From the NCBI RefSeq assembly GCF_905475345.1, contig NC_066594.1:5317501-5381500 (forward strand): a DNA stretch of 64,000 nucleotides, read 5' to 3'. The DNA comes from Vespula vulgaris. Taxonomy: Eukaryota; Arthropoda; Insecta; Hymenoptera; Vespidae. Of the stretch, positions 12,125 to 24,359 are shown one piece after another (positions within the stretch are counted from its first letter, which is position 1; the number at the start of each line of letters is the position of its first letter). A model generated the notes under the pieces. The model was not told the DNA's origin and did no database searches. It saw only the letters and a program-made list of their open reading frames with translations. The position numbers and the translations under genes were made by a program.

Positions 12125-12440
12125 GTAGAAGTGCCAACACCAGGGTGTCGTACGACCCTGTTGCAGCCGACCGAGCGTTATTGTGCTTGCTGTCGCAACG
12201 GAGAAAGTAAATCAATTAGTAACGCGGCAAAAAGGGACGTACGAAAATAAAGACGGACGAAGACAAAGGTCGAGATTTAACGGCGTAATGAATATTAGCC
12301 GTTAGCTGGCTGCCAGGAAGGAGGCTGGAACGTAGTGGTCGTTGTGCCACCACCTCTGATCTTAATTGAACTCTATTACGAGGACGCGCGAAATTGCCGG
12401 GACATATTGCCTGCGCAGCCTTTTGTAGAATCGCTGTGTG
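12125..12440. promoter_or_regulatory. complex CpG-rich island
   Basis: About 300 bp without simple repeats. It contains local inverted words such as GGGTGTCGTACGACCC near 12,143 and CAATTAGTAA near 12,214. No coding frame is supported. It may be a cis-regulatory element, judged by texture only. Confidence 0.2.
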
Positions 12441-12560
12441 CAAAGAGAGATAAAAAGGGAGAGAGGGTGATGAAGAAAAAGAGAAGCTCGAGGAAGATCG
12501 AAAGTTCATAAACGCGAAGAAAAGAATATTCATTCGTCGTTATAATTCATGAATAACCGC

Positions 12561-12594
12561 TGAAGAGAAGGAGAGAGAGAGAGAAAGAGAGAGA
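12561..12594. repeat. (GA)n microsatellite
   Basis: GA tract with AAGG and AAAG interruptions. Confidence 0.9.
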
Positions 12595-12810
12595 TCTTTT
12601 TTTCTCATACGCCCACATTCATGAGTAAAGTCCAGAAGAATAGATATATGTATAAAGAGCACCCGGTAAGTCGTAAGCTGGCAGCTTATCCGAAACGTGG
12701 ATGGTTGCGTTTGCACGACCGCACGTGAAATAGTAAATTCCGAAGGAAATTGCCGGTTACGCGACGCGTGGTACAAGGATTGCTTGCGGCGTGCCACGAA
12801 TCCGTACATC

Positions 12811-12885
12811 ATTCTCACTCACTAGCTCACTCACTCACTCATTCTGCTTTCTCTCTCTCTTTCTTTCTCTCTCTTTCACTCTCGC
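12811..12885. repeat. CACT/CT compound microsatellite
   Basis: (CACT)n passing into (CT)n with TTTC interruptions. Confidence 0.9.
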
Positions 12886-12954
12886 TTATTCACTCTATCT
12901 CCATCTCACCGACGTGCAATTTTCATCGTACGCAAAAGCGCGGAGGATTCCCGG

Positions 12955-13012
12955 AGCGCCACTGCCGCCGTCGCTGCCGCCATCGCCGCCACTGCCGACA
13001 CCGCCACCGCGT
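12955..13012. repeat. degenerate GCC trinucleotide repeat
   Basis: Interrupted GCC/CCG/CCA units. They read as Ala/Pro/Arg-rich peptides in several frames, and none is supported as coding. Confidence 0.75.
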
Positions 13013-14519
13013 AAAAGTTACGGCAGACGATAATTTTCGTGGGGCGTGAAGAATACCTGCAACGGCATGAGGGGGATGGAGGACTGGAAGGACAACTAGC
13101 GGGAGGTGGAGATAGGGGAAGAGGAGGTTGATGCATTTTAACCACCGAGACCGAGTACGAACCCTTCTTTTTTTTACATTTATCTTCCTTTTCGGAGCTC
13201 GGTGTTACGGGTGGCAATGCTTGATAGCACTGCTAGCATTCGTAATGCTCGCATTTTCACGATATGTAATTGCCTGTGATTCTGCATTTAACGCGTTCTA
13301 AGATAACTACATGTCAACGGTATCGTTTGAAAAAAGACAAAAAAAAGAAAAACGCTGTAATTTTTGCACTGTTTTATAACGAGTACGAATATGGGAAGAT
13401 CGATTAAAATTGGTGCATAGAAAAAGAATAGATGTATATATAATACCATCGATTTTGAGAAAGAATAACGAAAATTACGCAAACAATATAGTTTGGAATT
13501 GTTAAAAAAATACTCTTATTTTAGTTCACCTTCGTGTTGACATTTCCAGTTTGACAATGTGATAAAGAAACTAAACTAAACGTTTTCTCGGAAGAGAAGT
13601 TCGTCAAAAAACGTAATAGTCGATCGATGATAACAAGGTGCCGATAGTTTCGTAGAAAACCAGTCCAGTTATCGCAGAGGCGATTTTGTAAGAGCCGCCG
13701 TCAGCGACAATTTGCCTTCAACTGGGTCCGTGAGCGTTTCATGAGTGGACAAGGAGAAAAAAATAAGGAAAGAAAATGCGAGTGACGTGTCGTCGACAGG
13801 GAGGATGTTTTACGAACGAAAATGGAGAACGTCGTTTTACGAGACCTCGTTATGAAAGTCACTAAACAAATTAGCTCTGTAAAAAGCAATCTATAGTAAA
13901 GTGTTCGTCCATCGACGTTAGAATATAAACGTTGCGGGCTATCGAAGGGGCACCATTCGCTCTGTACCCTTTTTGATTGAATTGCTTCCCCACTTGCGAT
14001 AAAACTCTTATTCGTCTTTGTATGCATGATTTGGTACTTAACGATGCAATACTATCAGTGATATCAGTATATTAATAGCTGTTATTTGAAGTCGATCCTA
14101 TTAAAGAAAATTGCTTGCTATTTGAGTAACCTTTTCTACGGAAATAATAATCACCATCGACGGTTTTAATAATCGGCAGTGTCTGCACGCGACGTCAAAA
14201 AGCAAGCCGAAGGTAACTCTATACTCAGGACGCACCCATTTCCCGTTCGAACGGGCGAACCTTCGAAGAGCAATATACCTTCCTTTTTTTTCCTTTTTAC
14301 TCTCTTTCTTCTTCATCATCATCGTCGATCTTTTTCTCTTTCTCTTCCGATCGTTTTCGTTCCCTTCCGACAAATCGCACAACTCGAGGTCCGTGTCTCT
14401 ATGAATCACAGGCGGGAGTGGATTTCATGCTTTCGACGAGATAGACTTCGACTTCGGAAAAGGGAAAGAGAGCCTCGTAAAGCCGGCGGCGCACCCTTTT
14501 CCTTCCGGGCCATTTCCAA
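13013..14519. other. unique sequence, no supported gene
   Basis: A small complex island lies at about 13,195-13,300. The rest is AT-rich with chance-length frames, including 13,701-14,027 on the minus strand. Nothing else was identified. Confidence 0.35.
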
Positions 14520-14650
14520 TCGCAGTTGTCGCTAAGCGAAAACATTTTGTGTCCTTAGATGCTGCAAGCCGCCGCGCGAATGGAGCGAAGCGAACGATGA
14601 TTCATCGCCTAGCTGCACGAAGTCGACGATTCAAGCGATTAAGTCGTATA
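14520..14650. promoter_or_regulatory. complex CpG-rich island
   Basis: A repeat-free island just upstream of a GA microsatellite, without stop-free coding evidence. Texture suggests non-coding conserved DNA. Confidence 0.15.
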
Positions 14651-14672
14651 CGAATTGAGAGAGCAAGAGAAG

Positions 14673-14676
<4 letters not shown>

Positions 14677-14706
<30 letters not shown>
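14677..14706. repeat. (GA)n microsatellite
   Basis: Fifteen or so GA units, uninterrupted. Confidence 0.95.
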
Positions 14707-16232
14707 CACAAACGTTCCTACACTGTAAACTCGTTCACGAATTGCAAACGTAAAAGGGTCGTTAATCGAGATGAAAATTTCAAGTGGGCCTCGGTCACGG
14801 ATAGGTCTGCGTTTGTCAGAACGATAAATTCGATATTCACAGATACAACGTTTACGTTCAATTTTGTGTTACGGAAAAATTACTTTGAATTTCATAAAGA
14901 GAAAGAGACACGAGAGATCAAAGAGAAATATATATATCTATATATAGAAAGAGAGAGAAAGAAAGACGCACTTTGGGCAAAAATAAATCTCGTCTCTCGC
15001 TTCTTCTTCCACGGCAGTCTTTTCCCTCGCATTATTTATAGAAGCCTATTTCCGAATTAATATCGCGTCGCATCGGCACGGGTGGCCCATTGAAATCCTC
15101 TGATATACGGCACTGCGTATAGCAACGTATTATGACGGCATTCTTAAGGGACGACGAGAAGAACGACGGTGGAGCGCGTTTTCGAATGCGACCCTGTCCC
15201 GGGACGTATTTTCTTTATGCGACGGAAACACCCACCTTGAATAGCTCTTCTCCTCGTCTCTATATAGCCTAGGACACAACGAGAAAACGCAACCTTTTCT
15301 TTCCTTTTCTTTCTTACCTCTTTCTCTTTTGCTTTCTCCTTACTTCCACCCTACGTGATTCTAACGAGTCTCGAGACTTTCGAAATAACAAGCGAAAGGA
15401 AGAGAAAAGATAAAGAGAAAGAGAGAAAGAGAGAGGAGGTATAATGGAGATAGGAATGGCGCCATCGTCGTCCTTCTCCGTGTAATTTGTTTGCGGCTAA
15501 GCTATGAAAGGAGGGTGAAATCGAGCGCGCGTGCTCCCGGGAAAAGCCAGATGCGCGTCTACTTGAAATTTGAGAAAGCGTCCATTAGAAGTTGCTGGCG
15601 ATGAAACGAGTAAGCGTGACAGGACAAACATTCCAGCTCCCTACATTCCTTCCTGTGCTATTAGAAGGAGAAGGAACGTGCGCTTTTCTTTCGACGAAAA
15701 GACAAATCGTTTAATTGGAAGATTTATCGAGGTTTGCTTAGCGCTATAGAATAATATTGGTACTACGATATTTCTAGATAAACTGATGCAAGGTGAACAA
15801 GAGTGATGATGATGCAAGAGAAATTTGATAGCTGGTATCAAATTCTAAGCATCGGGAACGCTAATTACGTGAAGGAAAAAACTTTGGAGAGATAGGATGG
15901 AAGCGTCATTTCCACTAGAGAACGTATGCAATTAGTTATTGCACATAACAGATCAGCTCGCAGTATAATATTCCGTTACAATTACGCGTCATAATTATAC
16001 AACAGATAACGCTCGGTACGTATCTACTTGTATATATCGTAAATACATATATACGAATATCGTGGAAATTCGAGGCAAAGGTCGATAGAGAAATAGAGAG
16101 GCCACGTGGGAGATGCAAGCGGAGAAATAGGATTTTCCGCAAGTGGGAACCATGGAGGTAGACACGCTCAAAATTACCAGGAAGGGTGTACGAGCGCGCT
16201 CATCTTCGACCACCCTTGGTTCTCGTAGCACG
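14707..16232. other. unique sequence with an island, no supported gene
   Basis: A complex island at about 15,060-15,250 has TATAGC and CATTATG words. Shorter GA-rich patches lie at 14,928-14,966 and 15,395-15,436. No open frame is supported. Confidence 0.3.
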
Positions 16233-16233
16233 C

Positions 16234-16279
<46 letters not shown>

Positions 16280-16285
16280 TAGAAA
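16233..16285. repeat. (GA)n microsatellite
   Basis: GA tract of about 45 bp with flanking GATA and GAAA variants. Confidence 0.95.
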
Positions 16286-17104
16286 TATACGTGACTGGAC
16301 AGCAACTCGGATAATACTACCGCGAAACGTGCAGCCTGTTACCTAGATCTCTCGTTTCGATGTAAGAGAGGGTGGTGAGAGAAACGCGTTGCATACGCAT
16401 ATGCAAGTATCGTACGTGCATCGCCAAAGAGGCGTTAAGTGCCAACTCTAGCATATTCTCGATGACCCGCGCGACGTTTCTGCATACGAAATGTAAAATT
16501 ACGAGCAGGAAACGATTAAGATCTCTCGATAATCATCCTCGTGACATCAGGTTCCTCGATTATATCTTTATTGCCAAAAGAGATAGAGATAGAGAGGAAA
16601 GGAGAGAAAGAGAGAGAGAACAACTAAATTATTCTCGAGAACACGGTGTATCGTCGAACAAAGACAATATCCGTAGATAGTAGGTCGACTAGATTGAACG
16701 TGGCTTCTCTACGAGTTCTGACGGGCAAGCGGACGAGTAGATACCTATAATGGAAGGAAAGGAGAAGCTTGAAGGATCAGTGCAGAACTCATGCTGTAGC
16801 CACGGAGTTATAGGAGGGTCCCGATTTCGGAAGACTCTTAATCAATCTTAAATGGACGGACAGAGGAACGGACCGCAGAACCCTGACTCGCAAATTAATT
16901 GTCCGCCTTGCTTGGTAGAATGTACCCTTCTCCTCTATAGGTACAGCCTTATGCATGCACGTTGCTATATAGCTTCAATGTCGAGGAACGAAGGAGCGTA
17001 AACGTGTAGATGTAAAGAGAGAAAGGGACATGAGAGAGCAAGAGAGAAAACGGTAGGAAGAGCGCGACTTGCCGCTACTCAACTTCAAACTCAGTCAGCC
17101 AACT
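16286..17104. other. unique sequence with an island near 16.9 kb
   Basis: A second GA patch lies at 16,584-16,620. Complex island at about 16,855-17,000. On the minus strand, an AG/GTATCT junction at 16,744/16,745 is preceded by a good pyrimidine tract, but its donor half is weak. The plus-strand CCTCTATAG/GTACAG at 16,939-16,940 is likewise weak. Confidence 0.3.
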
Positions 17105-17168
17105 CTCTCCTCCTCCTCCTCCTCCTCCTCCTCCTCCTCCTCCTTCTCCTCGTCCTCCTCATCCTCCT
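17105..17168. repeat. (TCC)n trinucleotide repeat
   Basis: About twenty TCC units with a few interruptions. A 70-codon plus-strand frame (17,069-17,281) reads them as poly-serine followed by a Gln/Pro-containing tail. Nothing besides the repeat-driven open frame supports coding. Confidence 0.95.
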
Positions 17169-19352
17169 GCAGACTCGTTCCCCTTCCTAAAGCTTCCGCC
17201 CTCCAGCAAGAGCGACCTCTGTTTCCCCCACCCGATCTGACGCTCCAGCAAAGCGTCCCTCAATTTAGCGCATCGAACTAATGGATTATTATACGCCTCC
17301 ACCTACATGAGAACGATCCCATTCTATGGCGAATCTGCTATATCTTCAACGAAGATACCTACTTTTGGATCGATTAACGAGATTTCCCCTTTCTCTTCTT
17401 CCTCGTTCAGTTATCTATGTTATCTTCAACGATCGGCCTCGTCGAAGGGAAAATGAAAGATAGAAAGAGAAGAGAAAGATATAGAAGAGCGTAACCAAAT
17501 ACAAAGTTATCCAATTTTCTGTCGCACTGGATACAAATTGAATTTCGTAAAATATTAACGTTAATATCGGTAAATATTATGCGATTGATTTTTACGACAA
17601 GGAAAGCTTTTCGTGTCGGAGGAACGGTCTGACTACCTGTCATCTTTCGATATCGTAATATAGTATTTAATATTTAACCTTTTTCGATACGAATCAAATT
17701 ACTTTAAAGTGACTTGATATTTTTATAAAGATACATCCTTTCTTATTCTATTCGCAACGTATTCTATTATACGATTATGACACCATTACTTTCTCCTGTC
17801 AATTAAGAGAACGGATGTTTCTGCGGGAATAACGGGAAGTGATATTTTCCGCGACGTGAGAGTTACGAGCTTACGCCTTTGCCGATATTAAAATGTAAAT
17901 CGAAGTAGAGTCAAGGGATTTAACCAACACTCTTTCGAGAAGAAATGCTTTATCGCGGCCAGAATCATCTCGAACGATCCGGATCCTCGAAAAAGAGAAA
18001 ATTCATGTATTCACAGATAGATGTCTATATATGTTAATATTGAATGTCAGGGATATCACGCTGTCTTGTTTTATTGGAATTATCTATGTACAAACAAGTA
18101 GAATTTATGAGATCTAGGCTAGGAAATTGTCCTTCTCTTCCATTATTCGGAAACCTAACGACGCGTACATCGCCTAAAAAGAAATTCTCTTAGGAGGGTC
18201 CATAAAAGCTGAACCAATTTAAAGTATGATAATCTCGACTTCGTTTCCATCTGATAAGAAATCGTAAAAATTAACTTACAACCAAGGTAAAGGCCGAACT
18301 TTGGAAATGACGATGATCGGAAAACAAAAGAAAAATAGAAAAAAAATTTGTTGTGAAAAAGGTGACCTTTGAAATCGTTACTAAACCAATCTTCTCTTCT
18401 TTCTTTTCTTTCCTCTTCTTTTCCTCGACTACAAATTTTTTTCCCCAGTTCAGCAAGATCGTTCGACTATCTCGTTTTTTATCTACCTTCCATCGTTTTT
18501 TGCGCCCAGCTTTCTAAAGAAACTTTCTTAATTCGAGCTTCTAGTTCGAGCTTTCGCTAGAAATTTAACGATTCCTGGTGAATTCGTTTGGTAAAGTTGC
18601 TTATTGAAAATATTCATTTAATTCAATCTTAACGTATGTATATAGGTTACTTTGGTACTCCGGTCTTAAGCGATTCTTTGCTTGATTTCTCGTTTATATT
18701 TGCAATCCATCGGAAACGCTTCTTTTCAGAAATACGTGTGAAGATTCGAAGGAAATGAAGAGAAAGAAAATAAAATAAAAATAAGAAGAGAAAAAAAAAT
18801 GATCGGGATGTAAAAGGATCGTAAAGGAGACGCGTCTGCTTTGAACGTTGTGAAAAGAAAAGAAGAGATCATGGGTTGCTTCTCTTTCGCTGTCTGTATC
18901 CTTAAAGGATATCCTCTCTTATCCGTGCTCGAAGGTTTATATAACGGTAAAGGACGTTCTCCTCGGAACATAGTATGTCTTCCTTTTCTCGATAAAGAGA
19001 AGGAGTCATGCATCTCTCAGCTAATAGAGCTAGGAACGAGCGTTACCCGCATGCCGTACCACCTTCGATCAATTTATTATACCTCGCTTAAACTCCCTCT
19101 TCCATCTTGTTTTCTATCTTTTGCATTTCTCGCCTTCCGTTTCTCTTTATCTCATTTGCCGTGACAAGCACGAATCCATTTTTAATCTTCCGTCTCTCCC
19201 TTTCTCCCTGTATCCCCAAAGAAATGTTTTATCTCCCTCTTTAACTCTCTTTCCGTCCTTCTTATTTCTTCCTTCTATGGCAACGATGAGGAGAATGAGC
19301 GGCGATCAACGGTGATAGTTCGAAGTTCGCGTAATAACAGAGAACGAAGGAA
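17169..19352. other. unique AT-rich sequence, no supported gene
   Basis: Mixed AT-rich DNA with purine-rich patches near 18,320-18,360 and 18,750-18,800. Open frames around 18.7-19.2 kb are pyrimidine- or purine-driven. No RNA gene or element identified. Confidence 0.35.
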
Positions 19353-19415
19353 CGAGCCGCAGGCCCAGAAGCTCTCGATCCGTGAACTTCGATTAGTAGT
19401 CTTGCCTGCGGCTCG
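19353..19415. repeat. 12 bp perfect inverted repeat with 39 nt loop
   Basis: CGAGCCGCAGGC at 19,353-19,364 is perfectly complementary to GCCTGCGGCTCG at 19,404-19,415. The stem is GC-rich and stands out from the AT-rich surroundings. Pairing does not extend into the loop, so this is not a microRNA-precursor-like arm. It could be a short structured RNA element, a paired binding site or chance. Confidence 0.6.
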
Positions 19416-19522
19416 CAACAGCCGGCCCACGAGATAGCGTTCGTTCCGGTTAACGTCTCTAAAGCGTTGCAGCTCGATTCCAGCTCGTTTAAGGTCGGAA
19501 TCGTGCGGTCTCATCTCACTTT

Positions 19523-19594
19523 GCTCTCTCTTTCTCTCCCTCTCTCTATCTTTATCTGTCTCTCTCTTTCTCTCTCTCTCTCTCTTTCTTTCTC
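19523..19594. repeat. (CT)n compound microsatellite
   Basis: CT units with TTTC, TATC and TGTC variants. Confidence 0.9.
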
Positions 19595-20573
19595 AAACTC
19601 ATGAGAGAGTGTGAACATTCCGCAACGTGACAAGCACTACGACGACTACGACACGCGCAAGAGTCTCGCTAATGGCGTATAAATACGACTACTTTATTGC
19701 CTTACTTACAACTCTGCTAAATTTATAACGATACGCTGCACTTGCACTTTGCGAGGATGAAGTAGAAGCTTGGAGAGAAGGAGATTATATCTAGCCGCTA
19801 AATCTTTTACTTGGCTTTCGTAAAGCGAATCGTTAAGAAATTAACACGACCCTTTGTCGAGACCCCAATATCTTTCCTCTCGATGAAGTCGAAAGAATGA
19901 TAAGTAAAGAAAGAGAGAGATCGATGCTTATAGCATTGAAAAAGCAAAGAATGTAAAATAGTGAGACATTGAAAATATTTTACTGAGGAGGCATTTATAT
20001 AAGTGATTAGGAAACTCTTCACGTAGGTATTGCTACGTAAAACGAATTACGACGACACGAAGTTAATAATGATCGTAAACAAGATTGCACGTAGAAAGAA
20101 AGTCTTATCCGAAAGAATAAAAGAGCTTATATCCATCGAAGCTTTTCTCGAAAAATACGACAAATGATAAAATTCGTTGGCCTGAAAAAAGCGACGTACC
20201 CTTTATCGTTTTCGTATTTTTATTTCGCTCTGACAGTTTTATTTTAAAAAGAGACGACAGCTAGCGTAAAATCTCGCCTGGGAGAGGTCACACGAAATCG
20301 ACGTACCGAATCGAACTCGAAAGCAAGGAAATGACTAGGAATTACGAGTCAAAGTCCTTCAGGTTGATCGAGAAGGAAGAAGAAAAAGGAAAAGAGAAGA
20401 AAAAGGAAAAAGAATTGAATGCGTAGGATCGTAATGACGAGGAGAAAATACCCGTGGAAAAGACTCCTCCTTCGAAATGCCTCGTTTCGCTTCGTCTTGC
20501 AGTATCGTGTCGTCGTCTTACTGAGCTCGGTCGTGAGGGATGTAGAGAAGAAACGAGAGTCTTTATAGAAATC

Positions 20574-20576
<3 letters not shown>
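19595..20576. other. unique sequence, no supported gene
   Basis: AT-rich DNA with a purine-rich patch at about 20,372-20,412. Nothing assigned. Confidence 0.35.

Positions 20577-20613
<37 letters not shown>
20577..20613. repeat. (GA)n microsatellite
   Basis: Uninterrupted GA tract of about 36 bp. It creates overlapping pseudo-frames on both strands. Confidence 0.95.
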
Positions 20614-20615
<2 letters not shown>

Positions 20616-21691
20616 CAATGGGAAATCGTTCCATCCCTTGGGATAACAGATAAAACAGGACATGATCAAATGTGCGCGAAATAACGAGGGAAGGAAGCGA
20701 CGAAGAGGAGAAGAACCGTTCAGCGAGCAGTAGAAAGGGGTAAAACAGGGGTTGGTCTAGAAATGGGGCAGAGACGCGCTTCAATGGAGATTTCAAGTTC
20801 TTACGTGTCTTGAATAACAAATAATTGAGACAGCGAAAGTATTGACTTATCTGGACAAAATGGTATGCTATTCCGCGAACTTGACAGGTCGAAACATATA
20901 CAACATTCATGTGTTTCCTTTCTAATAAAAAGAGATTTCTAATGAATTTGACATAAATTAAATCAATATTCATCCATTAAGAAAGCCATTCAATAAACAT
21001 TTTATAATTACAATTGCTTTGTTTCTTTACAACTTGAAAGGTTTCACGATATTGATGTCAGTTCCCACGATAATTACGGAGAATTATGAATAAGGTCAGT
21101 AATATTTTTCTCGTGGAAATTCAGTCTCGCTCAAAGCAATTATAACGGCAAAGAACGTGTCCTAAAAATTGTCTAAGATAGAAATACCCAAGAAAAATAA
21201 ACTCGATGGGTGGTAGACAACGGGAAATGATATCTCTTCGCAAGAATTCCATAAATAAAAAAGTTTCATGGAGGAACCGCGACGACTCTATAGGAGAAAG
21301 AAAAAGTCCTCCCTGGAAGCACTTTCTCTTCTCGTAGCTACTTTTTTACTCGTATAGATTACAAGAGTTTTCTCGAAGATAATGTAACGTGACAGCATGC
21401 GGAGAGATTTCGTTTTTATTATAGTATTGCAATTTCATTTTTACGAAAGTTTTTTTTCTCTCGAACACGACGATTTCTTTCTTTTATATTCGATTTATGG
21501 CACTTCGATTGTTAGTACAAACGTTTCTTTGCATCAGAATTCGATTACATTTCCAAGAATAATTTATTTTCCTTTTGCAGAAAAACGATCATTGAATAAG
21601 ATTAAAAGTAAAGAGGTTATTTGAAATTCGAATAATGTCAAGGACTACTCGTTTCCGGATGACGTTTAAGATCCTCCGTATCCTCTCGCAG
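20614..21691. other. AT-rich unique sequence, no supported gene
   Basis: No repeats of note and no open frame with supporting context. Confidence 0.35.
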
Positions 21692-21817
21692 GTGGATCCT
21701 CTTGATAAAGCTCGGCACGATGCACAAAGCTCGTACTCGTTCGTGATCAGCGAGATAAATCTCGGTGGAAATAAAATTTCGCGCACACGAGAAAGTGGAG
21801 ACATATACATATCTTAG
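21692..21817 (+). other. candidate terminal exon, unrecognised
   Basis: A pyrimidine-containing acceptor (TCCTCTCGCAG) precedes a frame open for 41 codons to a TAG. The translation begins VDPLDKARHDAQSSYSFVIS, is polar and shows no repeat bias. No family was recognised and no matching upstream donor exon could be named. A shadow frame on the minus strand is equally open, so this is a weak call. Confidence 0.08.
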
Positions 21818-21894
21818 TATGCATGTATAATGTATACAGACAAGTAGTAGTGAAAAGAATGAAATGCAGGGTGGAGTTTGAGTGGCAAACAATT

Positions 21895-22062
21895 TGATAG
21901 AGCGCGTGCGCTGCGCTTTCCGTGGTTATTCGGGCAGTAAATAAACCTGTCCGCTTTAAAACAATAAGAGCGTCTAGCAAGCTGAGTAGATGCTACATTC
22001 CTCCTCCTTCTTTCTCTCGTTTTCTCAAATAATTTCGTTTGGACGGAGAAGCTCGAGAACGT
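21895..22062 (+). other. complex island ending in a donor-like word
   Basis: Complex GC-richer DNA is followed by GAGAAC/GTGAGTATA at 22,059, a good 5' splice-site match on the plus strand. This could be a non-coding first exon or an enhancer. There is no coding frame of note. TGGACGGAGAA inside it resembles the start of miR-184, but the rest does not match. Confidence 0.15.
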
Positions 22063-22071
22063 GAGTATACA

Positions 22072-22110
22072 AAGGAAGAGAGAGAGAGAAAGAGAGAGAT
22101 GAAAAAGGGG
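22072..22110. repeat. GA-rich microsatellite
   Basis: GA units with AAAG interruptions. Confidence 0.85.
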
Positions 22111-24359
22111 ATGAGGGAAGAAAGATTAAAGGAGGAAAAGGGAAGTATTCGCAATATTTGTCAGGACGATTCTCCGGACAAATTGAAATAACGCGTATGA
22201 GATGAAGTTGTCACGATCTAACTGACATATATGCATATATACACGCATGCAAGATATTCTCCTACTAAAAAAGTAAAAAGGAATCTCAAAAATGCATAGA
22301 AGCTAAAAAAGAGGGAAAAATGTCTTCGATAGGTAAAAAGGTTCGTCCTACGAAGAAAAGAAGGAACATTTTCAATTGTAATTCTAGGAAAATTCGAAAA
22401 TTCAATTTGTCGCGATATTTCGTATAGAAAAAAAAGAAACGAGAAAAATAGAACAGGTAACGAATATCTTCTAGATAACATTACGGATATGTCTCGGACA
22501 GGGAAGGGCAATGTCTTACCATTGTTATTCAGTCGGTTTCGTCGTAGAGGTGATAAGGTCAGATAAGAAGTATTTTATACGCGCGAAATTAAGAGACAAA
22601 ATTTGTAGAACGAGTACCAATGTAATTAGACGTAGTTATATGCTTCCTTTGAGATCGTTTTTAAATTTTCATTTCCAAAGAAAATCATTTCTTTCTGGAG
22701 CATTTATATTCGTCGAGCGTTTGAATGATCACCAATTCAAAAAATAATTTTTCTTCTTCCCTATTTTCTCTAACATGTATTATACGTACACCATACGAGG
22801 CCGTGGGCTGTTCTCATCTTCGCGAAGCTTTCCACTTACCACGAGATGCGCGTCATTAATTTTCGGTGGAGAGTCTCATTAATAATAACGAAAAAAAGAG
22901 TGGCGTGTATACACCGCTAGCCAACGATAGAAGTTACTCTTTGTCGCGACTTCCGGTCTCTCAAGGCTTTTCACGAAGGCGCCTTCGTTTCGACGATGCT
23001 GCCGGCCGGGGGCACAAAACTTCTAGCACCACGTCCCATTTTCTTCCTCGTTCGTGTTTCTACTCTTTTCTATTCCTCTCTCTTTCTCTTTCTCCTGGTT
23101 CTTCTCCTACTTATTCCTCCCACTCCTTCTCTCTTCCTCACTCCACTTTGACTCCTCGACGAAACTGAAAAGTTTTCCACTCCTCGAGGAATGGATAGAT
23201 TCTATTGAGATCGTTCCACTCGTTTACGACACGTAAGACACAGTGATAAGAACTCGATAAAACGTAAACTTGAAACGATTCCGTTAAAGGGAATTATCAT
23301 TTCCATCGAGAATATCATTTCTCGAACAGGCTGCTTTTTATCGAGCAACAGCAAAGTATCCATCTACTACTGGTTCACTTCGCGCACATACGTACAAAAT
23401 CGCATTGTAAACGTAATCGTTGTACACGAGTGGGACGTCTAAGGCAACGAACGAAAATTGTTGGCTTAGAACACGAACCACCCCGCCTATAATTATATGC
23501 CATTATCTCGAGCACACGAAGCGACGCGCATTTGTATGCGTGCTACGCGTCGATACACATCGATGTTCTCTCATATTTGGATGTATTAGATGCACGCTCG
23601 ATAAACCTGTATCGGTGACTATTTGCACGAAGTCGTCGTACTAGAAAATGCCGAAGGTATTATAACCTACGATTTAAGTAAGTATCTATTGTCTTGTGAT
23701 GATCGTGCCTGTGCTATCGAATATTCAACGTTCTTAATATAAAAAAATATCGATCGATTTTCTACTAAAGGGAGCCATCGGTCTTATAGATTTTTATTAT
23801 CGATCTTGGATATACATAAATCAATCGTGGTATCATTTCTAATTCCCGGAGATAGACGTTGGAATCTACTTCGACGTGTAGTATTATAGGATTCCATGGA
23901 GGTGAGTATGGCACCTCTCTGAAATGCGGACACGTCGAGATAGATCCGCTTGAATCCTTCCGTAGGTGGGGTAGAATGGCGAGAATTAATGCCTCTCCTA
24001 TAACGCATCGATAATCGCAAATAATTTCCTCGGTATGCCGTGATAGAATCTGATAATCCAAAACGATAAGTATCGTCGAACGATTATCGATGGAATACTA
24101 CGAGATAGTCGAGAGAAATGGAAAGTTTAAATTACGAAATTCGATCAATCGATTTTACGGTCTCCATTTTACGTTATATCCTTCGCTAAGAGATTAACTC
24201 AAGAGTCAGATGAGATAGTCAACGTGGAAATTTATTTTTCCACCCTAAATAAACTCTATTTCTGAGGAAAAAAAGAACACATATTTGTTTCCGCCGAGGA
24301 AGAGAGAAAAGCTAAGCGAAACGTATCAGCCGATACGGCGATTCGGGAAGTGGACAAAA
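22111..24359. other. unique sequence with an island near 22.8-23.0 kb
   Basis: Complex DNA at about 22,780-23,040 holds a 16 bp palindrome (listed separately). It also has a strong minus-strand donor-like word, CTCGTG/GTAAGTGG, near 22,842. A plus-strand donor word ATGGAG/GTGAGT lies at 23,900. No coding sequence is supported. Confidence 0.3.
22973..22988. repeat. 16 bp perfect palindrome
   Basis: ACGAAGGCGCCTTCGT is its own reverse complement and has no spacer. It lies within a complex CpG-rich island, which suits a dimeric factor-binding site, although a single palindrome of this length in 64 kb could arise by chance. Confidence 0.7.

Noticed and set aside
17069..17281. Poly-serine open frame
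   Set aside because: The serine run is a (TCC)n microsatellite. The short tail alone gives no evidence of coding.
22039..22052. Possible miR-184 (TGGACGGAGAA)
   Set aside because: Only the first 11 nt match. The rest of the mature sequence and a precursor hairpin are absent.
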